From assembly GCA_032209605.1 (NCBI GenBank), contig JASFXZ010000029.1:795001-859000 (forward strand): a stretch of 64,000 nucleotides of DNA. The letters run 5' to 3'. A model generated the notes under the pieces. That model was not told where the DNA came from. It was given only the letters and a program-made list of their open reading frames with translations, and did no database searches. Both the position numbers and the translations under genes were made by a program. Every line of letters begins with the position of its first letter. The stretch's first letter is position 1. Shown piece after piece: positions 12,520 through 22,731 of the stretch. The DNA comes from Mactromeris polynyma (taxonomy: Eukaryota > Mollusca > Bivalvia > Venerida > Mactridae).

Positions 12520-12646
12520 CAGCCGGACCTTGTTATTGTCCGAAATAAATATCGGGTCCCGATGGATCTTCTTATGCACGTCAAATTGAAATTGGTTATT
12601 CGAAATTATTATTTGAAATAAAATTCGAATAAACGAGGTCCGTCTG
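12520..12646. mobile_element. MITE with CAGYCGGACC termini, copy 2 (short)
   Basis: The left end is TACAGCCGGACCTTGTTATT and the right end AAACGAGGTCCGTCTGTA. At 127 bp it is shorter than its counterpart at 13152, so it carries an internal deletion. Confidence 0.65.
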
Positions 12647-12856
12647 TATACATGTTAACACATATTTAAATATGAATTATGCACATTTACCTGAAACAAA
12701 GACGCACAGTATCCGAAACACATGAAGTTTCATTTCCAAATTTTGTAGTACGCAACTATCCATCAGGTCGAATGTATTTATGACAGCAAAATAGATACAA
12801 AGCTATACTATATATGGTGGGGTTTGCGTAAGACAAGCTTTAACTGTTATTATATA

Positions 12857-13046
12857 CAGTCGGACCTCGTTCATTCGAATTAATCTGGATCGAATTTTAT
12901 ATTTCGGATAATACATGTTTTCGAATAGCCACATTTCAAATAGACTTGCCTAAGATATATCGGTACCAAATACAATCGGACTGTATTTATTTCGGAATAT
13001 ACCACTAATTCGGATAAAAGGTCGTCGAAAAATCGAGGTCCGATTG
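12857..13046. mobile_element. MITE with CAGTCGGACCTCG termini, copy 3
   Basis: This is the duplicate of the element at 12217. It has the same left end TACAGTCGGACCTCGTTCAT and ends ATCGAGGTCCGATTGTA. Confidence 0.7.
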
Positions 13047-13151
13047 TACATGTATTCGAATACTGTGGTATAGTAATAAATTTACTGAGCCATCATACAC
13101 TATCACGTGGATAAACCACATTTAGTCTGAATCACTTATATAGAGTACATG

Positions 13152-13333
13152 CAGTCGGACCTCGTTTAATCGAAAATCGTTTACCCGAATAACGTGTTAT
13201 TATCCGAAATAAATATCGGTTCCCGATGGATCTTCTTTGGCACGTCAAATTGAAATTGGTTATTCGAAACCGTATTGTATTATTTGCAATAAAATTCCGG
13301 ATCCGATGGATTCGAATAAACGAGGTCCGTCTG
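13152..13333. mobile_element. MITE with CAGTCGGACCTCG termini, copy 4
   Basis: Left end GCAGTCGGACCTCGTTTAAT, right end AAACGAGGTCCGTCTGTA. It is the duplicate of the shorter element at 12520, and its internal sequence (TCGGTTCCCGATGGAT) matches the MITE carried by every unit of the main array. Confidence 0.7.
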
Positions 13334-13625
13334 TATACATGTTAACACATAATTAAATATGAATTATGCACATTTACCTGAAACAAAGACGCACAGTATC
13401 CGAAACACATGAAGTTTCATTTCCAAATTTTGTAGTACGCAACTATCCATCAGGCCGAATGCATTAATGACAGCAAAATATATAAATACACCTCTGATCG
13501 AAACACATAAACACTAAGTATATTGCCAATTTCATTCGACCAGACAGGGATATTTTGGCCAATTATTTATATACATTTACATATTGCATACATATCTGTC
13601 TGTAGGATTATCAACTGCAGATATG
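13334..13625. repeat. relic of the array spacer (segment C)
   Basis: The run from CATGTTAACACATAATTAAA to CATACATATCTGTCTGT matches 20813-21070 and the same part of each 3453-bp unit (for example 24000-24270), including the phrases AAACAAAGACGCACAGT and GGAATATTTTGGCCAATTAT-like text. Here the 3' flank of the gene does not follow; other sequence intervenes until 14786. Confidence 0.75.
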
Positions 13626-13784
13626 CGAGACATTCTAAATCCCAATTGCATTTATTTATTGCAGAATTTTCTGTGCAGAGTCTGTTCAGTCCGGAGTTTA
13701 TCAGGGATAGTGGAACCGTACTGTTGTTTATCGTGATCGATAATAACATAACGTGAAAAGCGAAATCAGACCACGATCCCCCGA

Positions 13785-13985
13785 AGCTCAATCTCAGCTC
13801 AAATATTATCTCAAATTATTGAGATTTTTCTCAACTTAGACCATAGTCAAAATCAATATTACAAAACAAAAAGATGAGATTTTCTCAGAAAGAGTTCCAG
13901 AATGAGATTGTCTCAGAATCAGATTTGAGCAAAATCTCAATGAGCTGATACTTCTATTTAAGATATCTCGAGAGATCTGGCCCCT
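13785..13985. repeat. short repeat rich in GAGATT/CTCA motifs
   Basis: The stretch has many inverted pairs of TGAGAT and (A)TCTCA (for example GAGATTTTCTCAGAA and GAGATTGTCTCAGAATC) and opens with CACGATCCCCCGAAGCTCAA. The density of this motif is far above its surroundings and suggests a small interspersed or fold-back element, class unknown. Confidence 0.45.
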
Positions 13986-14785
13986 GTTGTAAATTCACTG
14001 TTACTGATCCTGTCAATAATTAACCACTTAACCTCCCGAATTGTCTACACTAATAAATAGCTAATATCAAATTCCTGGTGAATAATACTAAATGTTAGCT
14101 AGGAAATGTTTGCACATTAAGAACGTGTATTACCAGGTTCAAATCGGACAGTATTAGTTTCTGAGTATGAAATTATCGTATGCTGTTTGTGATCTGCTCA
14201 ATTGAATATCGTTGTCATTTATTTAAATTGTTAATGTTTTAACAGAAAAGAACAGAACAGAATATAAGCACTAAGTGTTGTATAAGAAATATCTCACCTG
14301 AAATTAGAAATAAAATTCCGAGTGCCCAAATATTACACCCATGAATATCCATTGCTACGCCGGTTGATAATTTTTCAATATAACACTATGTCACCTAGTA
14401 TATTGTACAATGATAACTCAAATAAATTATTTCTTCCGGTTTCTTATCCCTTGTTATAAACGCTAGGTCAGTATGTGTATTCAAGCACGACAAATCAACA
14501 ATGATGATAATTTAATGCGCACACATCCTCAATATAAATATATTAACAAGTCTGTAGCACGTAACTTAGTTGTCATGTGCAAGTCATCATCAACTATTAC
14601 AGTAAATATAAACCGTATGTCTAATATTTGTGATACGAATGAGTACACTTACTTATATCATTTACTAATGATCACGTGTTCTATACAATCATAATCGCTG
14701 TTGGTAAAGTGTTTTTATCATATTTTTCATTGTATATTTCTTTCAAATAAATATATGGTAATATCAATAAATGTTGTCGTTTGGG
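13986..14785. other. AT-rich DNA without a recognisable gene
   Basis: Only a short plus frame (14473-14694) with no features is present. It separates the segment C relic from the next relic of the array unit. Confidence 0.4.
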
Positions 14786-15152
14786 TGTAGCTGGTTTATT
14801 CATTCATGCATAAAAGCACGGACATATAAACCATTGCCGTGATAAAAGTAATCACTGAGCATCCAGTTGTAACGTAGTAAAGGGCGACAACTCGCCACTT
14901 TGCATGAAAGACAGAGTAAATTCCCTTCGATCAGCTGTATCCTGTATGTGAGGAACAGACCTACATTGTAGATTCACACCTTGCGCTCCGTGCAACAATG
15001 ATCCATTTGTGTTCAAATAATTATGTTTGTCATTTCAATTGAATTGAATGCACACGCATGACTGTTTAACACCTCGTAATATATGAATGCATGAAGCAGG
15101 TTCTCACATTTCATAATTAACTTTAACGAAAAAACATATATTAATGTGTCGG
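14786..15152. repeat. array unit relic lacking the gene
   Basis: The sequence starts with the unit's 3'-flank block (GTGTAGCTGGTTTATTCATT ... CGATCAGCTGTATCCTGTAT). At about 14965 it jumps directly into the 5'-flank block (GATTCACACCTTGCGCTCCG ...). In intact units the whole gene and its proximal flanks lie between these blocks, so the gene has been deleted from this unit. Confidence 0.75.
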
Positions 15153-15348
15153 CTTTCGGACGAGACTTTAAAAACCGAGGTCCCGTGTATGATGCTTTAC
15201 ATCGAGCACGTAAAAGAACCAGGGGTGCTTCTGGAACTGGGGCATCTTCTGTATCATGCACTATCCTCCAAAATCTAATATGACTAACATTCTTCCGGAG
15301 GCGTCGCCCATGTGGGAAACCGGTGGCGACGATAAATAAAAGCATATA
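15153..15348 (+). mobile_element. SINE-like insertion with a conserved GACTTTAAAAACCGAGGTCC core
   Basis: In other units GTGTCGGCT is followed at once by GCCCAAAGCTGAATG; here about 195 bp are inserted between the two. The insert contains TCGGACGAGACTTTAAAAAC and CCGAGGTCCCGTGTA followed by GCACGTAAAAGAACC, phrases resembling the widespread central domain of metazoan SINEs (Nin-DC type, from memory). It ends with GATAAATAAAA, a simple A-rich tail. No tRNA-like head is seen, so it would be 5'-truncated. The minus frame 15013-15354 crosses it and is not a gene. Confidence 0.5.
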
Positions 15349-16112
15349 CAACAAAGCTGAATGAGTTTCAAAATCTAAACGCCCACATGAAAATCTCGTG
15401 CACTAGCACCTGCTAGCGACACCTATCGGAGATATTCGACGTTAATAAGTGAAATTAATTATCCCCTAATTCATTATATTCAAACGAAAAAAAATACTTT
15501 TCTTGGAAAAACACCAGTTTCAACACCATTCAAGTTTAGCCAGTAACCTATCTTAAACTATCTTAGGTTTTCAAAACATAATAATTTGTTGTTTGATATG
15601 TTTGCATTCAGTAAACAAACTCCTCATCTATTTTAAGTTCAGCAGTGATAATTAAGAAGATGTCACCACGTGGCTACTTATAAATTAAGTCTAATTATTC
15701 CCCCCTCCTTGATATAAACGAAACTGTCACATGGTTAGAAGATGACGTATGTAATATGTCACGTGACTATAACTAATATCACTGGCTGTGTACTGATGGG
15801 GCATCATTATCATATACTGGTCAAAACTACTGACCCACCATTTGTCTTTAAGAGAATCTTCACTATATTATGTCGATGTGATCTCTAATACAAAAATACT
15901 GCTACTATAACAACTGCTGACACGGCTATAGCATGAGACACGTAATACGTGAATATCCCTTGTCACGGATTGCAATATCTGCTTTGTCATCCATTTCATG
16001 AAATGTAACAATTAACATAACACAAAACAAGATGGTTAATATATCTTAAAGCTTTAATGACAAACAAAACAAATTGCACTATCGTGTAATAATATATATG
16101 TACATGCACGTT
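15349..16112. repeat. spacer and 3' flank of gene copy 1
   Basis: This block carries the unit spacer (CTAAACGCCCACATGAAAAT, CTAGCACCTGCTAGCGACAC, ACGAAACTGTCACATGGTTA). It then passes at about 15895 directly into the gene's 3' flank (AAAATACTGCTACTATA ... GGCTATAGCATGAGACACGT). The MITE and spacer segment C of later units are absent. Confidence 0.7.
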
Positions 16113-17342
16113 TCAAAAATACGCTGCTTCGTAATTGTTCGGATTTCGTCTGGCCTTTTCGTATGCAGGACCACTGGTCATTCTATCGTAAAAGTTCAAG
16201 AAACTAACCAGATTCTGACTATCCACATTTGACAAGAACTCACTCATTGATTCATCTACTGGAACGCCAGTATCACCGAGTAGTTTAGCAAGTTCATTTG
16301 TCACTGGATCAGCGTCAACTTTCATCCGGTACGATCTCGTTTTCTCAGAATCTCTCGAATTACATCTTAGATCAAGCTGAGAATCTGACATAGTTAAGAA
16401 TGTTTTTCTCTTCCAATCTTCACTCCGTGCGGATGAATGTCTTTTTCTCAAGTCTGATCCGACATCGTGTTTTGGTGCGTCACGACTTCTTCTGACGTCA
16501 CTTTCGGAACAACTTTTGTGAATTTTTGGTGTTTTTATGTCCCAAAATGAATCAAATTCCTGATTTTCTTCGGGTTTAGTATGTTTACTGAGATCTTTCT
16601 TAATAGAAAGCAAACTATTGTCTACACACAAGTTAGCACGTTTTTTATATGCAACAAAATCCGCAGAATGTTTCGGTGTGGAACTTTTTGGTATTTCTAC
16701 CCTTTCGCTCAATTTACTCCAAACATTGTTTAATCTTTGCTCATTCAGCACTAAGCGTTTCTCCTCCCCGGAAGACTCGAACGATGATGATGAAAGATAT
16801 CCGGATGTGTTAGAATCAGTATCTGATTTATCTGCAGATTTTCTGAATTCATAATCGGACCCCTCCAGCAATGTTGATGAGCCGCTGTTTTTCTTTCCTG
16901 TCACACAGAATGCACGTCCGAGTGTACTGCGACATGAAGGCGTCACTTTCTTAGTCTAAAAATGGATAAATGAATAGATAAGTTAACAAGTTGAATATTC
17001 ATGCAATATATTATATATTCTTTCGACAATTTTCCCGCAATACTTAACACACATGCACATTCCAACTTACTTCAATATTCGCGTATTCTGCACTGAAGTG
17101 CACAGTGTAACGTTTTGACAACTGTTGGAAGAATTATACCGTATTGTGGCGGGAATACATGGCATGTGTCAAACAATAAAATATATTAATTTGATGATTT
17201 GATTATACAAAGGAATGCTGATTGAATTATGATTGCATACTAAGGTATAGACTATTGTACGTAAAAAATATGATTGTATAACTTCAAAATAACTGATATA
17301 TATGTATAAAAAACTTACCTTAATTTTTGAGTTAACAGACAT
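16113..17342 (-). CDS. array gene copy 1, Ser/Lys/Arg-rich protein of unknown function, about 305 aa
   Basis: Model from splice signals: exon 1 17319-17342 (MSVNSKIK, then GTAAGT), exon 2 17071-17121 (LSKRYTVHFSAEYANIE, acceptor TTCCAACAG, donor GTAAGT), exon 3 16113-16955 (begins TKKVTPSCRSTLGRAF after TTTTTAG). All junctions are phase 0. In this copy exon 3 has ACG where other copies have ATG, so translation must start in exon 1. That is the best internal evidence for splicing. The protein is hydrophilic and Ser/Arg/Lys/Asp-rich with basic clusters (RKRHSSARSEDWKRK). The C-terminal ESMSEFLSN segment is the most hydrophobic part. There is no signal peptide or membrane span. Compared with core copies it lacks 7 residues before DTGVPVDES, in frame, and ends AAYF. 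Family unknown; probably intracellular. Confidence 0.7.
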
Positions 17343-18022
17343 TTTTTCAATATTCAATATTCAGTTGAGTATAAATTGTTTAATAGTGTTAATCGATTTT
17401 TCGATAGATGCAGAAATCATGAAATGATAGTGATAACCAGATATCACCCACTTAATATACATTAACTTGAGTAACCCAGGGTTTCTCAATAGCAACCAGC
17501 CGTGAAAATCTGCCAGCCTAACTCAGTGTACGGCTTACATGAGACAACAATCAGGTCTTCTGTTTGTAGCAGATTCACACCTTGCGCTCCGTGCAACAAT
17601 GATCCCTTTGTGATCAAATAATAATGTTTGTCATTTCAATTGAATTGAATGCACACGTATGACTGTTTGAAACCTCGTAATATAGTAGTAGTAATCTTTA
17701 TTTACATCTCATCATTGCACATACAATAATTACAATAATCACAGAATACAGTGGCAATCTAAAAATGCAATGCCACTCTTAGCGGAGTTATAAGAGATGA
17801 CATAAGAATCATATCACAAAAATGCTTATCATTATTGCAGTATATATAATATATAATTAAAATATCCCAGCTTATCTGGTAATATAACTATAATTGTTCT
17901 TAAGCACAATAAAAAGAACAATGAAAGAAACACTTTAGCATCTACGGTGTATAAAAGTTATTTACAAAGTAAAAATTGACGTCTTTGAAGAATTAAAAAA
18001 CAGGTTTTGGCACAACTACGTA

Positions 18023-18593
18023 TCATGTCTGGGTTTGAAACAGAAAACAATATTTATCAGAATCTGAAAAATGGTAAAAATGTATATTACATGTTTTAGC
18101 TTTTGTGAACAGCTCTTGTCTTACATCGTTATATACCGGACAATTCAAAATAACACGTAACTCATTTTCTATTGCATTATTCACAGAATGGACAGGTCCT
18201 AGACTCCTAAGGTAAACCTTAGTATCGACCAGTTTTAATCCTAATTGGGGCAACTCCCAATCGAAATTTGCAAATGGTAGAACGATGTCTTGGTGGTAAT
18301 ATCAGTTTACAAAACAGATCAACTTCGTAATCAGTTTTAAACTCACTGTATATTCTGAACTTATTTCGGCAGCGACCAGAGCGGCCTACGACTTTGTTTA
18401 TCCTGGTTAACCACCCGTTAATCAAATGATCAAGCGCTTTGACTGCAACATCATTAGCGAAAGAACGAGAAATATGATTACCAAAATTAGTATACATAGT
18501 AAAACCGTTATCATCACATAAAAAAACTATTTCTACATGAACGGTTAGCTTGGTTGGTTGCCCAGTTTGCCACTCGCCTATTGACCCTTGCAT
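18023..18593 (-). pseudogene. LINE C-terminal domain fragments
   Basis: Two overlapping minus frames (18219-18593 and 18023-18253) hold the C-terminal part of the LINE polyprotein: NDVAVKALDHLINGW, ICKFRLGVAPIRIKTGRY, then NELRVILNCPVYNDVRQELF. The frames are offset, so at least one indel separates them. Confidence 0.7.
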
Positions 18594-18722
18594 TATTCAT
18601 ATATGATAGCTTTGTCCAATATAACGAGAGAGCTTTCCACTGCCTTACTAATGGGGGTTTTCAACCCATATCTCCCGCTATACCATCATTTGATGAATAT
18701 TTACCGTCTCCGAGAAAAGATC

Positions 18723-19464
18723 TTAATGATCTGTTATGAACGGCTTCGATACACGAATACGACCGGTAACCCCACAGAGGAGCACTGTAATTTGAATCGT
18801 ACAATTTCGTATACACATCATATGGCATTCCGCCCATGGATTTGCATTTGCTATAAGCGAGCACAATGCACGACTGGCACTCTGAGCTACATATTTGACA
18901 GTTATATTAGAATCAAGATTTTCATGTAAAACAACACCTAAGTAAATATATCGATCAACAATATTGATTTGATTCAATCCACACATGAATTTAAACTGTG
19001 TACACAATTCTGATTTAGGCCTGAAGTGCACAACGTTACTTTGAGTTGCATTTACATGCATACCATTCAAAGAACACCAGTCATTTAAAGCATTCAACAA
19101 TAGTAGTAGATCCTCAGCAGATTCAGCTAATAGTACAAAGTCATCAGCATATAGCATAATACAAATTTTCTCCTCACCAATTGCGACACCAATATTAAAT
19201 GATTTAAGGTAGAGAGTCAAGTCGTTTATGAATAGATTAAATAACAGTGGTGAAATAATACATCCTTGGCGTAAGCCACACTTGACATCGAACCGTTGTG
19301 TATTAAGATGATTAACTCTTACGCAAGATCGAACAGAAACATATAAAGACTTTATAGCTTCAAACATGTTACCCGTTATGCCTAAATGTGATAATCGTTC
19401 CCATAAAATACTTCTTTTTATCGTATCGTAGGCCTTTTTAAAGTATATAAATGCACAGAAAGTA
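18723..19464 (-). pseudogene. LINE reverse transcriptase, central and thumb part
   Basis: This piece carries LRQGCIISPLLFNLFINDL and MLYADDFVLLAESAEDLLLL, the finger/palm motifs of non-LTR reverse transcriptase, and VVHFRPKSE-type sequence after the palm. It continues the upstream piece after a one-base frame break and ends at a stop about 18723. The YADD box is intact, but the upstream motif A Asp is replaced, so the enzyme would be inactive even if read through. Confidence 0.8.
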
Positions 19465-20015
19465 GATTTCTTGTTTCAATTATGTTTGTTAAACTAAGCA
19501 ATTGGTCCGTTGTACTACAACCCTTTCTAAAACCGTTTTGGTCATCAGATACTTTGTCATTTTCCTCGGACCAAGTGCTAAGTCTGCAATTTAAAATATA
19601 GCAATATACTTTATACATAGCAGGAGCTAGTGTAATACCTCTGTAGGATAGTGGGTCCATTCCATCTAAAGTTGACGATTTAGGTATTGGATTGATTACG
19701 CACTTACTCCATAGAGAGGACACTATGCCCTTATCAAAACATATGTTGAATAAGACATGAAGAAACGATATTGCTGCATCATTATTAAGTACTTCTACAG
19801 GGATATTATCTATGCCACTTGCTTTACCTTTATTGACAGACATAATAGCTGTACGGACTTCAAGCACAGATATATGGTTATTAAAGCAATTATTATTTGT
19901 ACACACAACATCACTATGACTAATACCAGGAAGATCATTTGAGGGTTGGAAAAGAGCGCTACAATTGTTTTTTCCATCTTGACAATACAATATCCACCTC
20001 ATTAGAAATATATTA
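19465..20015 (-). pseudogene. LINE reverse transcriptase, N-terminal part
   Basis: The minus frame contains GKASGIDNIPVEVLNND, PIPKS, LSYRGITLAPAMYKVYCYIL and NGFRKGCSTTDQLLSL, the first RT motifs. The open frame extends to 20116, but the first 30 or so residues (up to about 20016) come from array spacer sequence, not the element, so the apparent N-terminus is chimeric. Confidence 0.8.
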
Positions 20016-20022
20016 TAATATA

Positions 20023-21380
20023 TGAATGCATGAAGTAGATTCTCACATTTCATAATTAACTTTAACGAAAACACATATATTAATATGTCGTCTGCCCAAT
20101 GCTGAATGACTTTCAAAACCTAAACGCCCACATGAAAAATCGTGCACTAGCACCTGCTAGCGACACCTATCGGAGATAGTCGACGTTAATAAGGGAAATT
20201 AATTATCCCCTAATTCATTACAATGTACATTCAAACGGAGAAAATTAATTTTCTTGGTAAAAAGTAGTTGTTTGTGCGTTGGACTAGCACAGATTCAACA
20301 CCATTCAAGTTTAGCCAGTAACCTATCTTAAACTATCTTAGGTTTTCAAAAAATAATATATAATTTGTTGTTTAATATGTTTGCATTCAGTAAACAAACT
20401 CCTCATCTATTTTAAGTTCAGCAGTAATAATTAAGAAGATGTCACCACGTGCCTACTGATAAATTAAGTCTAATTATTTCCCTTTCTTATTCCCCCTCCT
20501 TAATATAAACGAAACTGTCACATGGTTATAAGATGACTTATGTAATATGTCACGTGACTATAACTAATTTCACTGACTGTGTACTGATGGGGCATCATTA
20601 TCATATACTGGTCAAAACTACTAACCCGTTTCTATGTGTCGGACCACGTTTATTCGAAAACCTTTTATCCGAATATTTGGTTTTATCCGAAATAAATATC
20701 GGGTCCCGGTGGATTTTCTTTGGCACGTCAAATTTGTTATTCGAAACTATGTTTTATTTGAAATAAAATTCTGGGTCCGATGAATTCGAATAAACGAGGT
20801 CCGACTGTATACATGTTAACACATAATTAAATATGAATTATGCACATTTACCTGAAACAAAGACGCACAGTATCCGAAACACATGAAGTTTCATTTCCAA
20901 ATTTTGTAGTACGCAACTACCAATCAGGTCGAATGTATTTATGACAGCAAAATAGATAAATACACATCTGATCGAAAGACATAAACACTAAGTATATTGC
21001 CAATTTCATTCGACCAGACAGGGATATTTTGGCCATAGATTTACATATTGCATACATATCTGTCTGTTGGATTATCAACTGTGTGTAGCTGGTTTATTCA
21101 TTCATGTATAAAAAAAGCATGGACATATAAACCATTTTGTATTAGGGCTGAATGTAGTTCTGACTCTTATTCAAAAATACTGCTACTATACGGCTATAAC
21201 ATGAGACACGTGATACGTCAACATCCCTGGTCATGGATTGCAATATCTGCTTTGTCATCCATTTCATGAAATGTAACACTAAACATAACAAAAAACAAGA
21301 TGGTGAATATATCTTAAAGCTTTAATGACAAACAAAACAAATTGCACTATCGTGTGATAATATATATGTACATACACGTT
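20023..21380. repeat. diverged spacer between gene copies 1 and 2
   Basis: This has the full unit order: spacer (CTAAACGCCCACATGAAAAA, GTAACCTATCTTA, ACGAAACTGTCACATGGTTA), MITE (20633-20808, TGTCGGACCACG ... GAGGTCCGACTGTA), segment C (20813-21070), the TTATTCATTCATGTATAAAA block and the gene's 3' flank. It differs from the core units by many substitutions and small indels and lacks the LINE-like tail fragment, so it is an older, unhomogenised copy. Confidence 0.75.
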
Positions 21381-22629
21381 TCAATAATACGCTGCTTCGT
21401 AATTGTTCGGATTTCTTCTGGCCTTTTCATAAGCAGGACCATTGGTCATTCTGTCGTAAAAGTTCAAGAAACTAACCAGATTCTGACTATCCACATTTGA
21501 CAAGAACTCACCCATTGATTCATCTACTGGAACGCCAGTATCAGCAAAGTCTGCACAATGTTCACCGAGTTGTTTAGCAAGTTCATTTGTCACTGGATCA
21601 GCGTCAACTTTCACTCGGTACGATCTCGTTTTCTCAGAATCTCTCGAATTACATCTTAGATCAAGCTGAGAATCTGACATAGTTAAGAATGGCTTTCTCT
21701 TCCAATCTTCACTCCGTGCGGATGAATGTCTTTTTCTCAAGTCTGATCCGGCATCGTGTTTTGGTGCGTCACGACTTCTTCTGACGTCACTTTCGGAACA
21801 ACTTTTGTGAATTTTTGGTGTTTTCATGTCCCAAAATGAATCAAATTCCTGATTTTCTTCGGGTTTAGTATGTTTACTGAGATCTTTCTTAATAGAAAGC
21901 AAACTATTGTCTACACACAAGTTAGCACGTTTTTTATATGCAACAAAATCTGCAGAATGTTTCGGTGTGGAACTTTTTGGTATTTCTACCCTTTCGCTCC
22001 ATTTACTCCAAACATTGAATACTTTTTGCTCATTCAGCACTAAGCGTTTCTCTTCCCCAGAAGACTCGAACGATGATGATGAAAGATATCCGGATGTGTT
22101 AGAATCAGTATCTGATTTATCTGCAGATTTTCTGAATTCATATTCGGACCCCTCCAGCAATGTTGATGAGCCACTGTTTTTCTTTCCTGTCACACAGAAT
22201 GCACGTCCGAGTGTACTGCGACATGAAGCCATCACGTTCTTAGTCTAAAAAATGATAAATGGATAGATAAGTTAACAAGTTGAATATTCATGCAATATAT
22301 TATATATTCCTTCGACAATTTTCCCGCAATACTTAACACACAGGCACATTTCAACTTACTACAATATTCGGGTATTCTGCACTGAAGTGCACAGCGTAAC
22401 TTGTTGACAACTGTTGGAAGAATTAACCGTATTGTGGCGGCAATACATTGCACGTGTCACACAATAGAAATAAAAAATAATTTGATTATACAACGGAATG
22501 CTGATTGAATTATAATTGCCTACTAAGGTATAGACTATTGTGCGTATAAAATACGATTGTATAACTTCAAAATAACTGATATATACGTATGTATAAAGAA
22601 CTTACCTTAATTTTGGAGTTAACAGGCAT
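21381..22629 (-). CDS. array gene copy 2, Ser/Lys/Arg-rich protein of unknown function, 312 aa
   Basis: Exon 1 22606-22629 (MPVNSKIK, donor GTAAGT), exon 2 22360-22410 (LSTSYAVHFSAEYPNIV), exon 3 21381-22244 (TKNVMASCRSTLGRAF ... NYEAAYY, stop TGA). All junctions phase 0. In the predicted 312-aa product: Ser/Asp-rich stretch at about 66-90 (KSDTDSNTSGYLSSSSFESS), WSKWSERVEIPKSSTP at 104-119, basic Ser/Arg-rich region about 172-210, and DESMGEFLSN at 266-275 followed by a short hydrophobic helix-like segment. Serines next to Arg (RRSRD, RKRHSS) could be kinase sites. It is intermediate between outer and core copies: it has HSADF like copies 1 and 12 and NPNNYEAAYY like copy 1. A shorter product (295 aa) results if exon 2 is skipped. 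Confidence 0.7.
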
Positions 22630-22731
22630 TTTTTCAATATTCAGTTGAGTATAAATTTTTTAATAATGTTAATCGATTGTTAGATAGATGCAGAAATCAT
22701 GAAATGATAGTGATAACCAGATACCACCCAC

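Larger units (their letters stand above)
12165..13480. repeat. two tandem copies of a roughly 640-bp block carrying MITEs
   Basis: Block 1 (about 12165-12797) and block 2 (about 12801-13480) share the same order: an ACTATACTATATATG lead, a MITE, a TGAGCCATCATA(T/C)ACTATCACG linker, a second MITE, then a segment of the array spacer (ATGAATTATGCACATTTACC ... TGACAGCAAAAT). The order and spacing show a local tandem duplication after the MITEs had inserted. Confidence 0.7.
17685..20015 (-). mobile_element. 5'-truncated non-LTR retrotransposon (LINE), degraded
   Basis: The insertion splits the flank of gene copy 1 at the CTCGTAATATA site. A 7-bp TAATATA duplication flanks it (17678-17684 and 20016-20022). 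On the minus strand it encodes reverse-transcriptase text: RGITLAPAMYKVYCYILNCR, DDQNGFRKGCSTTDQLLSL, FCAFIYFKKAYDTI (motif A), LRQGCIISPLLFNLFINDL and MLYADDFVLLAE (motif C), then the C-terminal CKFRLGVAPIRIKTGRY and NCPVYNDVRQELF. The frame is broken near 19465, between 18723 and 18593, and near 18250. Motif A has Tyr where the catalytic Asp is expected (FIYFKKAYD). The endonuclease is missing. The 3' end has AATAAAG followed by TTACTACTAC. Clade not assigned (CR1/L2-like architecture). Confidence 0.85.

Noticed and set aside
15013..15354. 113-residue minus frame
   Set aside because: It crosses the SINE-like insert and the array spacer on both sides, so it is a chimera of repeats.
21907..22248. 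Plus-strand open frame MSTHKLARFL..., repeated in every unit
   Set aside because: It is the antisense of exon 3. Its ends follow the minus-strand gene, it is shortened to 93 residues in copies 8-11 by a single base change that leaves the minus-strand protein nearly intact, and no splice or promoter context supports it.
22232..22453. Minus-strand 73-residue frame MQCIAATIRL... in every unit
   Set aside because: It spans intron 2, exon 2 and part of intron 1 in a frame different from the gene, runs through both splice sites and is lost in copies 1 and 12. It is a by-product of the intron sequence.
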